64,000 bases of DNA, taken from positions 186,001 to 250,000 of the forward strand of contig CADECF010000001.1 in assembly GCA_902825775.1 (NCBI GenBank), read 5' to 3'. Position 1 is the stretch's first letter, and each line of letters opens with the position of its first letter. Under the pieces are notes generated by a model. That model was not told the DNA's origin. It searched no databases and saw only the letters and a program-made list of their open reading frames with translations. Below, piece by piece: positions 8,928 to 21,777 of the stretch. A program made the translations under genes and the position numbers. This stretch comes from an uncultured Lysobacteraceae bacterium. Lineage in GTDB: Bacteria; Pseudomonadota; Gammaproteobacteria; Xanthomonadales; Xanthomonadaceae.

Positions 8928-9704
8928 ATGGACATCTTCGAACTGCATCGCGGCACCGCGCCGCTGCTGATCAGCGTCCCGCACGACGGCACGGCGGTGC
9001 CGGACGGGATCGCCGCCCGCTTCGTGGATACGGCGCGCCGCGTCCCCGATACCGATTGGCATGTCGCCCGCCTGTATGAATTCGCGCGCGGTTTGGGCGC
9101 ATCGATGATCGTGCCCAAGCATTCGCGCTACGTGGTCGATCTGAACCGGCCCGAGGACGATGTCTCGCTGTACCCGGGACAGAACACCACCGGCCTGTGT
9201 CCGATCGTGCAATTCACCGGCCAGCCGGTATACCGCGAAGGCCAGGCGCCGGATGAAGAAGAGGTCCGTGCGCGAGTCGAACGTTACTGGCGCCCGTACC
9301 ACCAGGCGCTGCGCGGCGAAATCGAACGCATGAAAGCCGAGCATGGCCGCATCGTATTGTGGGAAGGCCATTCGATCCGGGGCGAAGTGCCGTTCCTGTT
9401 CGAAGGCCGCTTGCCGGATTTGAATCTCGGCACCGCGGGCGGCGCCAGCTGCTCGCCGGAATTGCAGGCGCGTTTGGAATCGGTGCTGGCGGGGCAGGGC
9501 AGTTACGATTTCGTCGTCAACGGCCGCTTCAAAGGCGGCTACATCACCCGCCATTACGGCGACCGCGACAACGGCGTGGATGCGGTGCAGCTCGAGATCA
9601 GCCAGCGCATCTATATGGACGAGGAGTCGTTCGAGTACGACGAACTCAAAGCCGCGCAAGCGCAGACGGTGATCCGCGCGCTGCTGGACAACGCGCTTGC
9701 CTGA
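8928..9704 (+). CDS. hutG: N-formylglutamate deformylase
   Basis: A 258-residue FGase-family amidohydrolase, releasing formate and L-glutamate from N-formylglutamate, the last step of one histidine-degradation route. Family features seen include SVPHDGTAVPD near the N-terminus, HSRYVVDLNRPEDD, WEGHSIRG and GGYITRHYGD toward the C-terminus. Other hut genes are not present in this window, so assignment to histidine use rests on the family alone. It ends just before a hairpin shared with the convergent peptidase gene. Confidence 0.85.
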   Translation: MDIFELHRGTAPLLISVPHDGTAVPDGIAARFVDTARRVPDTDWHVARLYEFARGLGASMIVPKHSRYVVDLNRPEDDVSLYPGQNTTGLCPIVQFTGQPVYREGQAPDEEEVRARVERYWRPYHQALRGEIERMKAEHGRIVLWEGHSIRGEVPFLFEGRLPDLNLGTAGGASCSPELQARLESVLAGQGSYDFVVNGRFKGGYITRHYGDRDNGVDAVQLEISQRIYMDEESFEYDELKAAQAQTVIRALLDNALA

Positions 9705-9715
9705 CCGGCGGGCGA

Positions 9716-9744
9716 GAAAAAGGGCGGCCGAGGCCGCCCTTTCG
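9716..9744. terminator. terminator between hutG and S9 peptidase
   Basis: A 9-bp GC-rich stem (AGGGCGGCC/GGCCGCCCT) with a 2-nt gap. The minus-strand side runs into a T-tract (plus-strand A-run at 9717-9721), so it best terminates the minus-strand peptidase. On the plus side the T-run is weak. Confidence 0.7.
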
Positions 9745-9764
9745 GTGTCGCGCGAAGCGATGGA

Positions 9765-11711
9765 TCACTTCGCATTCGGACCGATGTGCTTGTCCAGGAA
9801 GACTTCCATCCTGCGGTACATCTCGGTGACGTTTTCAGGCTTGACCAAACCATGGCCTTCGCCGGGCGCCACGTAGGTTTCGACAGGCTTGCCCGCACCC
9901 TTCAGCGCGGACTCCATCGCCTTGTACTGGTTGAAGTCGGCGGTGGTGTCGTCGCGGCCGTGGATCAGCATCACCGGTACCTTGAGCTCGTTCACGCGCT
10001 GCACCGGCGACACGGCCGCCAACGCGGCCATGTCCGTGCCGAGCGTGCGGTCGAAGAAGCGCTTGGTGCGCTTGGACGCGCCGTTGTTGATGTCGGTCTT
10101 GCGCATCAGCGGCAGGTCGTAGACGCCGACGTAACCGATCGCGCACTTGTAGAGGTCGGGGTACAGGATCGGCTGGATCAGCGCCGAATAGCCGCCGAAG
10201 CTCGCACCGTACATGCAGATCTTGTTCGGGTCGGCCAGCTTGCTGTCGATCGTCCAGCGCACGCCGTCGGCGATATCTTCCTGCAGCTTGGTGCCCCAGC
10301 CCCGCCAGCCGGATTCCTCGAACGATTCGCCGCGGCCGCTGGAGCCGCGATAGTTGATCTGCAGCACCGCATAGCCGCGGCTGGCCAGGAACTGCGCGTC
10401 ATTATCGAAACCCCAGGTGTCGTGCACGCCGTACGGGCCGCCGTGCGGCATCACTACCAGCGGTTTCGGGCCGGTGCCCTTGGCCGTGTAGAAACCGAAC
10501 AGCTTCTGCCCGGCGCGGTTGGTGAATTCGATCGGCTTGGTCGCGGCCATGGCTTCGGGTTTCAGCCACGGCTTGTAGTCGATGACCTTCTGCGCGCGCT
10601 TGGCGACGCGGTCGTACACGTAATAGCTGCCGATATCGCGATCCGACCAGACGGTGAACATCACCTTGTTGCCGTCGCGGCTGAAGCTGCGGAAGCTCAG
10701 CATCTGGCCCGGGAACGACTTCATCAGGCCGGCATGCAGCTTGGCCCACTCCGAATTCGGGTTGATGTACTGCAACGACGGCTTGTCGGCGTCGTAAGTG
10801 ACGGCGAACGGAATGCCGTCCCGGCCTTCGTACATGAAGCCCGATACCGCCACATCGCTGCGTCCGGCGAGCTTGACGCGGGTGCCCGCCTGCAGGTCGA
10901 TCTTGTAGGCCTGCGCGGGCTCTTTGGCGTCGCTGACCAAGGCGTACAAGGTGTTGTTGTCGGCATCGAAGCGGGCCGAGGAGATCAGATAGCCGGCGAT
11001 GGATTTCGGCAGCGGCGCCCAGGCGCTGCCCTTGGTCGGCCGGTAGTGCAGCACCGGATCGTCCTTGTCGTCCAAGCTGGTGCGCAGGCGCGGTTCGCCG
11101 GTTTGATCGAAGCCGTAACTGGAACGCTTGTCGCCGCGTTCGATTTCCTTGCGTACGCCGGTGCGCGTGTCCACCTTGAAAACGACGGTGTCGGGTTCTT
11201 CGCCGCAGTTCCAGCAGGTGAAGTCGACCAAGGCCATGCCCGGTTCGCTATTGAGCACTTTGGCGACGTACGACCAGCCCTCATCCTTGCGGCGGCCGCG
11301 CTTGGTGCCGTCGTCGGGCACGTAGCCGAACAGCACGTCCTGGTTCTTGCCCTTGATATCGGACGTCATCAGCTCGCCAACGGTGAACGGACGCGCCTTG
11401 AGCGGTTCCATTTGCGCGCGCGAAACCACGACCTGATCGTCCGCCGTCCAGATCACGTCGATCACGTGCTGCTGGCGGGCGAATCGCAATGCCTGGGTCT
11501 TGCCGGTGGCGAGCTCGACGATTTCGAGCTTGGTCTCCATGCCGTCCGCGGTCGGCACGGCGATCGCCGCGTACTCGCCGGTCGGCGAAAGTTCGACTTC
11601 CCAGGCTTCGGGCCGCTTCGCGAAGTCGGATGCGGGAATTTCATTCTGCGCATTTGCCTGTGCGCACAGGACGGTCCCGAGCAGGATCGCCCAAGTGATC
11701 TGATTCTTCAT
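9765..11711 (-). CDS. S9 family prolyl oligopeptidase-type peptidase
   Basis: A 648-residue exported serine peptidase. A signal peptide is clear (MKNQ, a hydrophobic core, then AQANAQ). Residues about 35-390 form a beta-propeller-like region, and about 400-648 form the alpha/beta-hydrolase domain. The nucleophile is S504 in GASFGG, the acid D588 in HGRDDTT and the base H620 in GEGHG. An oxyanion-type HGGPYG motif is also present. It probably trims peptides in the periplasm. A strong -10 box lies just upstream of the start. Confidence 0.88.
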   Translation of the reverse strand: MKNQITWAILLGTVLCAQANAQNEIPASDFAKRPEAWEVELSPTGEYAAIAVPTADGMETKLEIVELATGKTQALRFARQQHVIDVIWTADDQVVVSRAQMEPLKARPFTVGELMTSDIKGKNQDVLFGYVPDDGTKRGRRKDEGWSYVAKVLNSEPGMALVDFTCWNCGEEPDTVVFKVDTRTGVRKEIERGDKRSSYGFDQTGEPRLRTSLDDKDDPVLHYRPTKGSAWAPLPKSIAGYLISSARFDADNNTLYALVSDAKEPAQAYKIDLQAGTRVKLAGRSDVAVSGFMYEGRDGIPFAVTYDADKPSLQYINPNSEWAKLHAGLMKSFPGQMLSFRSFSRDGNKVMFTVWSDRDIGSYYVYDRVAKRAQKVIDYKPWLKPEAMAATKPIEFTNRAGQKLFGFYTAKGTGPKPLVVMPHGGPYGVHDTWGFDNDAQFLASRGYAVLQINYRGSSGRGESFEESGWRGWGTKLQEDIADGVRWTIDSKLADPNKICMYGASFGGYSALIQPILYPDLYKCAIGYVGVYDLPLMRKTDINNGASKRTKRFFDRTLGTDMAALAAVSPVQRVNELKVPVMLIHGRDDTTADFNQYKAMESALKGAGKPVETYVAPGEGHGLVKPENVTEMYRRMEVFLDKHIGPNAK

Positions 11712-11734
11712 TAGCCCCTGTTCCTTTAAAGCAA

Positions 11735-11740
11735 ATTATA
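11735..11740 (-). promoter_or_regulatory. -10 box of the S9 peptidase promoter
   Basis: On the minus strand the sequence is a perfect TATAAT, 23 nt upstream of the start codon, followed by an AAAGGA ribosome site. The -35 region at 17-bp spacing is a poor match to consensus, so the promoter call rests mainly on the -10 box. Confidence 0.45.
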
Positions 11741-11743
11741 GAG

Positions 11744-11764
11744 AAAACGCCCTTCCCCAAGGGC
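11744..11764 (-). terminator. possible parE terminator
   Basis: A GCCCTT/AAGGGC stem with a CCCC loop (GGGG on the coding strand). On the minus strand it is followed by GTTTTCTC. It lies about 110 bp past the parE stop. The T-run is short. Confidence 0.45.
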
Positions 11765-11876
11765 AGCGATAGCCTAGCCGCAGCTACGGGCGAAATCCAA
11801 GCGTTTTCGGAACCGGCACGCCAGTTTTTGCCGCAGCGATCGGTAGGGCTTTGCCGCGCGGCGCCGGAAGTCCGCC

Positions 11877-13766
11877 TCAGACTTCCAGCGTAGCCAGGTC
11901 GCCCTTGGTTTCCAGCCAGTTTTTGCGATCGCCCGCACGTTTCTTGGCCAGCAGCATGTCCATCAGCGAGCGCGTTTCCGCATCGTCGTCGTTGGTCAGT
12001 TGCACCAGGCGCCGGGTATCGGGGTGAATGGTGGATTCGCGCAATTGCTGCGGATTCATCTCGCCCAGGCCCTTGAAACGGGTGACGTTGACCGCGCCCT
12101 TGAGCTTTTCGCGCTCGATGCGCTCCAGCAGCAGGCGTTTCTCCTCTTCGTCCAGCGCGTAGAACACCTGCTTGCCCACGTCGACGCGGAACAGCGGCGG
12201 CATCGCGACGAAGACATGTCCGGCCGCGACCAACGCGGGAAAATGTTTGAGGAACAGCGCAGTGAGCAGCGTGGCGATGTGCAATCCGTCGGAGTCGGCG
12301 TCGGCCAGGATCACGACCTTGCCGTAGCGCAGGCCGGAAATATCGTCCTTGCCCGGATCGCAGCCGATCGCCACCGCCAGATCGTGCACTTCGGTCGACG
12401 CCAGCACGCCACCGGAAGCCACTTCCCAGGTGTTGAGGATCTTGCCGCGCAGCGGCAGGATCGCCTGGAAGTCCTTGTCGCGCGCCTGCTTGGCGCTGCC
12501 GCCGGCCGAATCGCCTTCCACCAGGAACAGTTCGGTGCGCGAGAGATCTTGCGAAATGCAGTCGGCCAGCTTGCCGGGCAGGGCCGGGCCTTGCGTGACT
12601 TTCTTGCGCACGATCTGTTTTTCGGTCTTCAGGCGCGCGCTGGCGCGTTCGATCGCCAGTTGCGCGATCTTCTCGCCGAATTCGGTGTGCTGGTTCAGCC
12701 ATAGCGAGAACGCGTCGTGCGCGGCGCCTTCGACGAAACCCGCGGCCTGGCGCGAGGACAAACGTTCTTTGGTCTGGCCGCTGAATTGCGGATCGGTCAT
12801 CTTCACCGACAATACGAAAGCGACGCGATCCCACACGTCTTCCGGCGCCAGCTTGATGCCGCGCGGCAGCAGATTGCGGAAATCGCAGAATTCGCGCAGC
12901 GCATCGGTGAAGCCAGTGCGCAGGCCGTTGACGTGGGTGCCGTGTTGCGCGGTGGGGATCAGGTTGACGTAGCTTTCCTGCACCAGGTCGCCCTCCGGCA
13001 CCCAGGCTACGGCCCAGTCGACGATTTCGGTGTCCTTTTTCTGCTGGCCGACGAAAAGGTCCGGCGGCAGCAATTCGCGATCGATCAGTTCGCCCTTCAG
13101 ATAATCCCGCAGGCCGTCCTCGTAATGCCATTCGTCGCGTTCGCCGCTGGCGGCGTCGTGCAGTTTCACGGTCAGGCCGGGGCAGAGCACGGCCTTGGCG
13201 CGCAACAGGTGCCTGAGCGCGCGCAGATTGAACTTGGGCGTGTCGAAATACTTCGGATCGGGCCAGAAGCGCAGCCGGGTGCCGGTGTTCTTCTTGCCGA
13301 CGCCGCCGACGGCTTCGAGTTTCGACGCGCGATCGCCGTCCTTGAAACCCATGTGGTATTCGTTGCCGTCGCGCTTGATGAACACGTCGACTTTCTTCGA
13401 CAACGCATTCACCACACTGACGCCGACGCCGTGCAGCCCGCCGCTGAAGGTGTAGTTCTTGTTGCTGAACTTGCCGCCGGCATGCAGGCGGGTGAGGATC
13501 AGTTCGACGCCGGGGATCTTTTCCTCGGGATGGATATCCACCGGCATGCCGCGGCCGTCGTCGGAGACCTCGCAGCTGCCGTCGGCGTGCAGCGTCACTT
13601 CGATCTCGCCGGCGTGGCCGGCCAGGGCTTCGTCGACGGCGTTGTCGACCACTTCCTGCGCCAGGTGGTTGGGGCGGGTGGTGTCGGTGTACATGCCCGG
13701 GCGGCGTTTGACCGGATCCAGGCCGGAGAGGACTTCGATATCGGCGGCGTTGTAGCGGGTGCTCAT
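11877..13766 (-). CDS. parE: DNA topoisomerase IV subunit B
   Basis: A 629-residue ATPase subunit of topoisomerase IV, which decatenates replicated chromosomes together with ParC. The GHKL ATPase domain shows QEVVDNAVDEALAG, the DDGRGMPVDIHPEE loop and the GGLHGVGVSVVNALS motif. The TOPRIM domain has LVEGDSAGGSAKQ and DADSDGLHIATLL. Length matches ParE, not the longer GyrB. The ATG at 13766 (MSTRYNAADIEVL) is chosen because the longer frame to 13901 runs through an intergenic palindromic repeat. parC is not in the window. Confidence 0.95.
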   Translation of the reverse strand: MSTRYNAADIEVLSGLDPVKRRPGMYTDTTRPNHLAQEVVDNAVDEALAGHAGEIEVTLHADGSCEVSDDGRGMPVDIHPEEKIPGVELILTRLHAGGKFSNKNYTFSGGLHGVGVSVVNALSKKVDVFIKRDGNEYHMGFKDGDRASKLEAVGGVGKKNTGTRLRFWPDPKYFDTPKFNLRALRHLLRAKAVLCPGLTVKLHDAASGERDEWHYEDGLRDYLKGELIDRELLPPDLFVGQQKKDTEIVDWAVAWVPEGDLVQESYVNLIPTAQHGTHVNGLRTGFTDALREFCDFRNLLPRGIKLAPEDVWDRVAFVLSVKMTDPQFSGQTKERLSSRQAAGFVEGAAHDAFSLWLNQHTEFGEKIAQLAIERASARLKTEKQIVRKKVTQGPALPGKLADCISQDLSRTELFLVEGDSAGGSAKQARDKDFQAILPLRGKILNTWEVASGGVLASTEVHDLAVAIGCDPGKDDISGLRYGKVVILADADSDGLHIATLLTALFLKHFPALVAAGHVFVAMPPLFRVDVGKQVFYALDEEEKRLLLERIEREKLKGAVNVTRFKGLGEMNPQQLRESTIHPDTRRLVQLTNDDDAETRSLMDMLLAKKRAGDRKNWLETKGDLATLEV

Positions 13767-13829
13767 CGTGACTTCGGCGAATGCGACGCCGAGTAGTTTA
13801 ACGATTGCCTCGCCTCCGCCGTTGTTTTT

Positions 13830-13910
13830 GTAGCCCGGGTGGAGCGAAGCGATACCCGGGAAGCGCGCCGCGACCCATCCCCAGGTATCGCTTCGCTCCA
13901 CCCGGGCTAC
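13830..13910. repeat. GTAGCCCGGGTGGAGCGAAG-type inverted repeat
   Basis: A copy of about 29 bp beginning GTAGCCCGGGTGGAGCGAAG at 13830 and its inverse ending at 13910, separated by about 22 bp. The inverse half recurs at 61331-61409, and a related form beginning GTAGCCCGGGTAAG is at 22378. The inverted pair lies between the divergent parE and small-protein genes. Confidence 0.8.
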
Positions 13911-14006
13911 GCATGGTCGTGCGTTATTCAGTTGCCGGCCAACATCCAGGGCATATCGTGCGCGGAAGCGATAACGCGAGACCGGCCTTCGGGCCTGGAG
14001 GCAACA

Positions 14007-14255
14007 ATGAAAACCCGCAAATTACTGCTTACCGCCCTGATCGCCGCCGCCGTGGCGGCCCCGGCCATGCTGATGGCGCAAAACAGCCAGCAGGCCGACA
14101 AGAAGGCCCAGGACGCCGAGCAGCAGGCCGCGGCCGCCAAGAAACAGGCCGCCGAAGCCGAGAAGAAGGCCGAGCAGGCGCGCAAGAAAGCCAATGCCGC
14201 CGCGGCCGAGCCGGAGGAAGAAGAAGAGGAAGAAGAGCGCCGCAGAAAGCCGTAA
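14007..14255 (+). CDS. small exported Ala/Lys/Glu-rich protein
   Basis: An 82-residue protein. Residues 1-24 are a convincing signal peptide (MKTRKLL, a hydrophobic Ala-rich core, then AMLMAQ). The mature part is a continuous K/A/E/Q helix resembling TolA- or murein-lipoprotein-like coiled coils, and it ends in eight glutamates followed by RRRKP. There is no lipobox. It is preceded by GGAGGCAAC and followed by a terminator, so it is an independent gene. Function unknown. Confidence 0.6.
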   Translation: MKTRKLLLTALIAAAVAAPAMLMAQNSQQADKKAQDAEQQAAAAKKQAAEAEKKAEQARKKANAAAAEPEEEEEEEERRRKP

Positions 14256-14280
14256 ACGCGCCTGCCAGCAAGCTTTCAAG

Positions 14281-14312
14281 ACGCCCCGGGATGCCTGGGG
14301 CGTTTCTTTTTG
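14281..14312 (+). terminator. intrinsic terminator after small exported protein
   Basis: An ACGCCCC/GGGGCGT stem followed by TTTCTTTTT, 25 bp after the stop codon at 14255 and upstream of pyrG. Confidence 0.8.
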
Positions 14313-14360
14313 TGGCGCCGGCGGGCGGCGGCGCGGGCCAATTTCATCGCTTGCCTGTAG

Positions 14361-16073
<1,713 letters not shown>

Positions 16074-16088
16074 CATGTACCCTCAGGC

Positions 16089-16178
16089 TGTCATCCCGAG
16101 CGCAGCGAGGGATCTGCTTCACCGCTTTTACCGGACTTCCAAAACAACAACAGATCCCTCACTTCGTTCGGGATGACA
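16089..16178. repeat. GTCATCCCGAGCGCAGCGAG-type inverted repeat
   Basis: A copy starting GTCATCCCGAGCGCAGCGAG at 16089 and an inverted copy ending TTCGGGATGACA at 16178, with about 33 bp between. The same family recurs at 25600-25678 and 30844-30920. It lies inside the pyrG-kdsA gap, so the pyrG transcript may fold here. Confidence 0.85.
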
Positions 16179-16197
16179 ACATCAAGGGAGTGAGCGA

Positions 16198-17026
16198 ATG
16201 AAGCTCTGCGGTTTCGACATCGGCCTCGACAAGCCGTTCTTTTTGATCGCCGGCCCGTGCGTGGTCGAATCCGAACAACTGCAGATCGACGTCGCCGGCA
16301 AGCTGAAGGAAATCACCGGCGAACTCGGCATCAACTTCATCTTCAAGTCCAGCTTCGATAAGGCCAACCGTACCTCCGGCACCAGCTTCCGCGGCCCGGG
16401 CATGGAAGAAGGCTTGCGCGTGCTGGCCGAAGTGAAGCGCCAGCTCGGCGTGCCGGTGCTGACCGACGTGCACGAATACACGCCGATGGACGAAGTCGCT
16501 TCGGTCGTCGATGTGCTGCAGACGCCGGCCTTCCTCGTCCGCCAGACCGATTTCATCACCAAGGTCTGCCAGGCCGGCAAGCCGGTCAACATCAAGAAAG
16601 GCCAATTCTTGTCGCCGTGGGAAATGAAGCCTGTGGTGGAGAAAGCCAAGGCCACCGGCAACCAGGACATCATGGTCTGCGAGCGCGGCGCCAGCTTCGG
16701 CTACAACAATCTGGTCAGCGACATGCGCTCGCTGACGGTGATGCGCAATACCGGTTGCCCGGTCGTATTCGACGCCACCCATTCGGTGCAGTTGCCGGGC
16801 GGGCAGGGCACGTCCAGCGGCGGCCAGCGCGAATTCGTGCCGGTGCTTTCGCGCGCGGCAGTCGCTGTCGGTGTGTCCGGCGTGTTCATGGAAACTCATC
16901 CGAAACCTGAAGAGGCTTTGAGCGACGGGCCCAACGCGTGGCCGTTGCCGAAGGTGAGGACGTTGCTCGAGACGTTGCTGGAGCTCGATGCCGTCACCAA
17001 AAAGAACGGATTCTTGGAGTCGGCAT

Positions 17027-17034
<8 letters not shown>
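16198..17034 (+). CDS. kdsA: 3-deoxy-8-phosphooctulonate synthase
   Basis: A 278-residue KDO-8-phosphate synthase that condenses phosphoenolpyruvate with arabinose-5-phosphate for lipopolysaccharide inner core synthesis. Family motifs include [13 protein letters not shown] at the N-terminus, [32 protein letters not shown] and [11 protein letters not shown]. The ATG at 16198 follows AAGGGAG. The stop overlaps the start of the next small gene. Confidence 0.97.
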
Positions 17035-18858
<1,824 letters not shown>

Positions 18859-18864
18859 GGATCG

Positions 18865-19203
18865 ATGCGAGCGTTGCGCATCGTCCTGCTGCTGTTGGTC
18901 GCGCTGCTGGCGTGGCTGCAGTACCGCCTGTGGCTGGGCGGCGGCGGTCAAGGCGAGGTGCAGGCGCTGCAGCAACAGGTGAGCAAGCAGGTTCGCGACA
19001 ACAGCGGCCTGCAACAGCGCAACGACGCGCTGGCCGCCGAAGTGAAGGATCTGAAGAACGAAGGCGGCGGCGAAGCCATCGAGGAACGCGCGCGCAGCGA
19101 GCTGGGCATGATCAAACCCGGCGAAAAGTTCTACCGGGTGGTCGAACAGGCCAATCCGGCGCCTGCGGATCAGGCGGACAAGCCCGAGGAAAAACGGGAG
19201 TGA
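18865..19203 (+). CDS. ftsB: cell division protein FtsB
   Basis: A 112-residue single-pass divisome protein. A short cytoplasmic tip is followed by a transmembrane helix (residues about 4-20) and a periplasmic coiled coil (about 28-75, [19 protein letters not shown]). The conserved region [18 protein letters not shown] follows. In other bacteria FtsB forms a complex with FtsL and FtsQ. The position between eno and ispD is the classical one. Its stop overlaps the GTG of ispD by 4 bp. Confidence 0.93.
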   Translation: MRALRIVLLLLVALLAWLQYRLWLGGGGQGEVQALQQQVSKQVRDNSGLQQRNDALAAEVKDLKNEGGGEAIEERARSELGMIKPGEKFYRVVEQANPAPADQADKPEEKRE

Positions 19204-19913
19204 CCCCGGTTCATGCCCGGGGCGGGCTCTGGGCCGTCGTGCCGGCAGCAGGCCGCGGCACCCGCTTCGGCGGCGACGTACCCAAGCAATATCTGCTAGT
19301 CGCCGGCGAGCCGCTGATCGCGCACACGTTGCGCGCATTGTGTTCGCATCCCGGCGTCGACGGCGTGGTTGTGGTGTTGGCGCAGGATGATGCGTATTGG
19401 CCGGGCTCGTCGAAGATCGCAGGCAAGCCGATCGCGACCTGCACCGGCGGCGGCGAACGCGCCGATTCGGTGCTGGCCGGACTCGCTGCGCTGCCGGACA
19501 GCGTGCGCGCCGACGACTTCGTGCTGGTGCACGATGCGGCGCGCCCCAACCTGCAGCGCGAAGATCTGGACCGTCTGCTCGAATACGGTCGCAACGACCC
19601 TGTCGGCGCCATACTGGCGGCACCGGTGCGCGATACGCTCAAACGCGCCGGCGACGACGGCGGTATCGACGGCACCGAATCCCGCGAACGCCTCTGGCGC
19701 GCGTTCACGCCGCAGTTGTTCCGGCGTCTGCAGCTCACGCGGGCCATGGAAGCCGCGCGCGAGGCCGGCATCGCCGTCACCGACGAGGCGATGGCGATGG
19801 AACGGCAGGGGCTGCGGCCGTTGCTGATCGAAGGCCGCGAGGACAATTTGAAGGTGACTACGGCGGCGGATCTGGTTCTGTTCGAGTTCCTGATGGCTCG
19901 AAATGCGAGCTAG
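19200..19913 (+). CDS. ispD: 2-C-methyl-D-erythritol 4-phosphate cytidylyltransferase
   Basis: A 237-residue MEP-pathway enzyme that transfers CMP to methylerythritol phosphate. The nucleotidyltransferase motif [17 protein letters not shown] is near the N-terminus, and VHDAARPN and [13 protein letters not shown] follow. The start is the GTG at 19200 overlapping the ftsB stop (GTGA); the longer upstream frame is only an eno shadow. ispF, the next-but-one pathway enzyme, lies about 140 bp downstream beyond a palindromic repeat. Confidence 0.95.
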   Translation: MTPVHARGGLWAVVPAAGRGTRFGGDVPKQYLLVAGEPLIAHTLRALCSHPGVDGVVVVLAQDDAYWPGSSKIAGKPIATCTGGGERADSVLAGLAALPDSVRADDFVLVHDAARPNLQREDLDRLLEYGRNDPVGAILAAPVRDTLKRAGDDGGIDGTESRERLWRAFTPQLFRRLQLTRAMEAAREAGIAVTDEAMAMERQGLRPLLIEGREDNLKVTTAADLVLFEFLMARNAS

Positions 19914-19926
19914 ATATCCCCGGTTC

Positions 19927-20017
19927 GTCATCCCAGCGAAAGCTGGGACCCAACTTGATCTTGCTTTGTTTCATCGAAGGAAAATAAAAATGGGTCCCAG
20001 CTTTCGCTGGGATGACG
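19927..20017. repeat. GTCATCCCAGCGAAAGCTGG-type inverted repeat
   Basis: A 26-bp copy at 19927 and a perfect inverse at 19991-20017, separated by about 38 bp. The family recurs at 31872-31967, with a variant at 24039-24128. It sits between ispD and ispF within the operon. Confidence 0.88.
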
Positions 20018-20053
20018 GGAAAAAATAATTCTCCTATCTTCGGGCTCGCAATC

Positions 20054-20554
20054 ATGGCTACCCAGTCTCCATCGCCGGCCATCCGCATCGGCCAAGGCTT
20101 CGACGTCCACGCCTTCGGCGACGGCGACCACGTGATGATCGGCGGCGTGCGCGTTCCGCACGAACGCGGCGTCCTGGCGCATAGCGACGGAGACGTCGTA
20201 TTGCATGCGCTTTGCGATGCGATGCTGGGTGCGTTGGCGCTGGGCGATATCGGCCGGCATTTCCCGCCGTCAGATCCGCAATGGAAAGGCGCCGACAGCC
20301 GCGCCTTCGTTCGCCACTGCAACCAGCTGCTGGCCGAGCAGGGCTGGCGGATCGGCAACGCCGACGTCACCGTGATCTGCGAGAAGCCCAAGATCGGTCC
20401 GCATGCGCAGGCGATGCGCGCGGCGATCGCGGACGACCTGGGCATCGCGCTCGACGCGGTCAGCGTCAAAGCCACCACCACCGAAACACTCGGCTTCGCC
20501 GGCCGCGGCGAAGGCATCGCCGCGCAAGCCGTCTGCCTGCTGGTCCGCGCGTGA
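20054..20554 (+). CDS. ispF: 2-C-methyl-D-erythritol 2,4-cyclodiphosphate synthase
   Basis: A 166-residue MEP-pathway cyclase. The metal-ligand motif GFDVHAF is at the N-terminus, with [23 protein letters not shown] (family signature SDGD..LHA) and a C-terminal [19 protein letters not shown] block. Starting at the ATG at 20054 gives a standard length; the in-frame ATG at 20012 would put the N-terminus inside the palindromic repeat. The stop overlaps the truD GTG by 4 bp. Confidence 0.96.
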   Translation: MATQSPSPAIRIGQGFDVHAFGDGDHVMIGGVRVPHERGVLAHSDGDVVLHALCDAMLGALALGDIGRHFPPSDPQWKGADSRAFVRHCNQLLAEQGWRIGNADVTVICEKPKIGPHAQAMRAAIADDLGIALDAVSVKATTTETLGFAGRGEGIAAQAVCLLVRA

Positions 20555-21600
20555 GCGAGGCCGATTTGCCGCGCGCCCTCGGCGCGCCCGTGTTGTCGGC
20601 CCGGTTCCGCGCTTCGCCCGAGGACTTTCTGGTCGAGGAAATCGACGGATTCGAAGCCAGCGGCGGCGGCGAACATCTGCTGTTGACCATCGAAAAACGA
20701 GGGATGAACACGGCCTTCGCCGCCAAACGCATCGCGCAGTGGGCGCGCGTGCCGGAACTCGCGATCGGCTATGCCGGCCTCAAGGATCGCCACGCCGTTA
20801 CCCGGCAACGTTTCAGCGTGCATCTGCCCAAGCGCGTCGCGCCGGACCTGCAATCGCTGCAATCCGACGATTTGCGCGTGCTCGCTTCGGAATGGCATGC
20901 CAAGAAACTGCCGCGCGGCGCGCTCGCGGGCAATCGTTTCGTGCTGGCGCTGCGCGAAGCGCAAGGCGATCGCGGCGCGATCGAACGCCGCCTGGAAGCG
21001 ATCGCGGCGCGCGGCGTGCCGAACTATTTCGGCGAGCAGCGCTTCGGCCGCGACGGCGACAACGTCGCCAACGCCCTGGCGATGTTCGGCGGCCGGCGCG
21101 TGCGCCGCGAGCAGCGCACGATGCTGCTGTCGGCCGCGCGGTCCGAACTGTTCAATCGGGTCCTGGCCGATCGCGTCGCGGCCGGCAGTTGGGACAGGGG
21201 CCTCGAAGGCGAGGTGTGGATGCTCGACGGCAGCCGCAGCGTGTTCGGCCCCGAACCGTGGAGCGATGCGCTGGCGGCGCGACTGACTGCCTTCGACATC
21301 CATCCCAGCGGGCCATTGTGGGGTGCGGGTGAATTGCGCACCGAGTCTGCTGCGCGAGAGGTGGAATTGTCGGCTTTGGCCGGCGATTCCGCGCCGGCGC
21401 TGCGCGCGGGCCTCGAAACCGCCGGGCTCAAACAGGAGCGGCGCGCGCTGCGGCTCAAGCCGCAGCAGTTGCAGTGGCGATGGCTGCAGGATGAAGCGCT
21501 GGAATTGCAGTTCGTATTGCCGCCCGGCACCTACGCGACCGTGGTGCTGCGAGAGTTGGGCGATATCGGCAACGCAGCGGTTACCGCTCCGGCTTTGTAG
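20551..21600 (+). CDS. truD: tRNA pseudouridine(13) synthase
   Basis: A 349-residue TruD-family synthase modifying U13 of tRNA-Glu. The catalytic aspartate lies in [12 protein letters not shown], and other family blocks are [13 protein letters not shown] near the start, [13 protein letters not shown] and [12 protein letters not shown] near the end. The start is the GTG at 20551 (GTGA overlap with ispF). The TAG stop is part of an intergenic TGTAGAGCGGGG repeat, so the element provides the stop codon. Confidence 0.94.
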   Translation: MSEADLPRALGAPVLSARFRASPEDFLVEEIDGFEASGGGEHLLLTIEKRGMNTAFAAKRIAQWARVPELAIGYAGLKDRHAVTRQRFSVHLPKRVAPDLQSLQSDDLRVLASEWHAKKLPRGALAGNRFVLALREAQGDRGAIERRLEAIAARGVPNYFGEQRFGRDGDNVANALAMFGGRRVRREQRTMLLSAARSELFNRVLADRVAAGSWDRGLEGEVWMLDGSRSVFGPEPWSDALAARLTAFDIHPSGPLWGAGELRTESAAREVELSALAGDSAPALRAGLETAGLKQERRALRLKPQQLQWRWLQDEALELQFVLPPGTYATVVLRELGDIGNAAVTAPAL

Positions 21601-21766
21601 AGCGGGGCTTGCTCCGCTGCTTTTGCTTTTGTAGAGCGTAGCTTGCTGCGCTGTCGCTTTACCGAAAGAGTAGCGGAGCAAGCCCCGCTCTACAAAGCAA
21701 GGGCAGCGCAGCAAGCTACGCTCTACAAAAGCAATAGCGGTGCAGCACGCTACGCCCTACAAAAGA
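21595..21766. repeat. cluster of TGTAGAGCGGGG-type repeats
   Basis: At least five related units: two forward (about 21595-21620 and 21630-21655) and three inverted (about 21671-21696, 21702-21727, 21735-21765). Each contains a GAGC(G)GGGCTTGCTCCGC-like core. The family recurs at 37083-37153 and 61856-62339. The first unit overlaps the truD stop codon. Confidence 0.85.
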
Positions 21767-21777
21767 CGAAGCGGGTT

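Noticed and set aside
13767-13901. An N-terminal extension of parE to 13901.
   Set aside because: It runs through an inverted intergenic repeat, and ParE length and family start both fit 13766.
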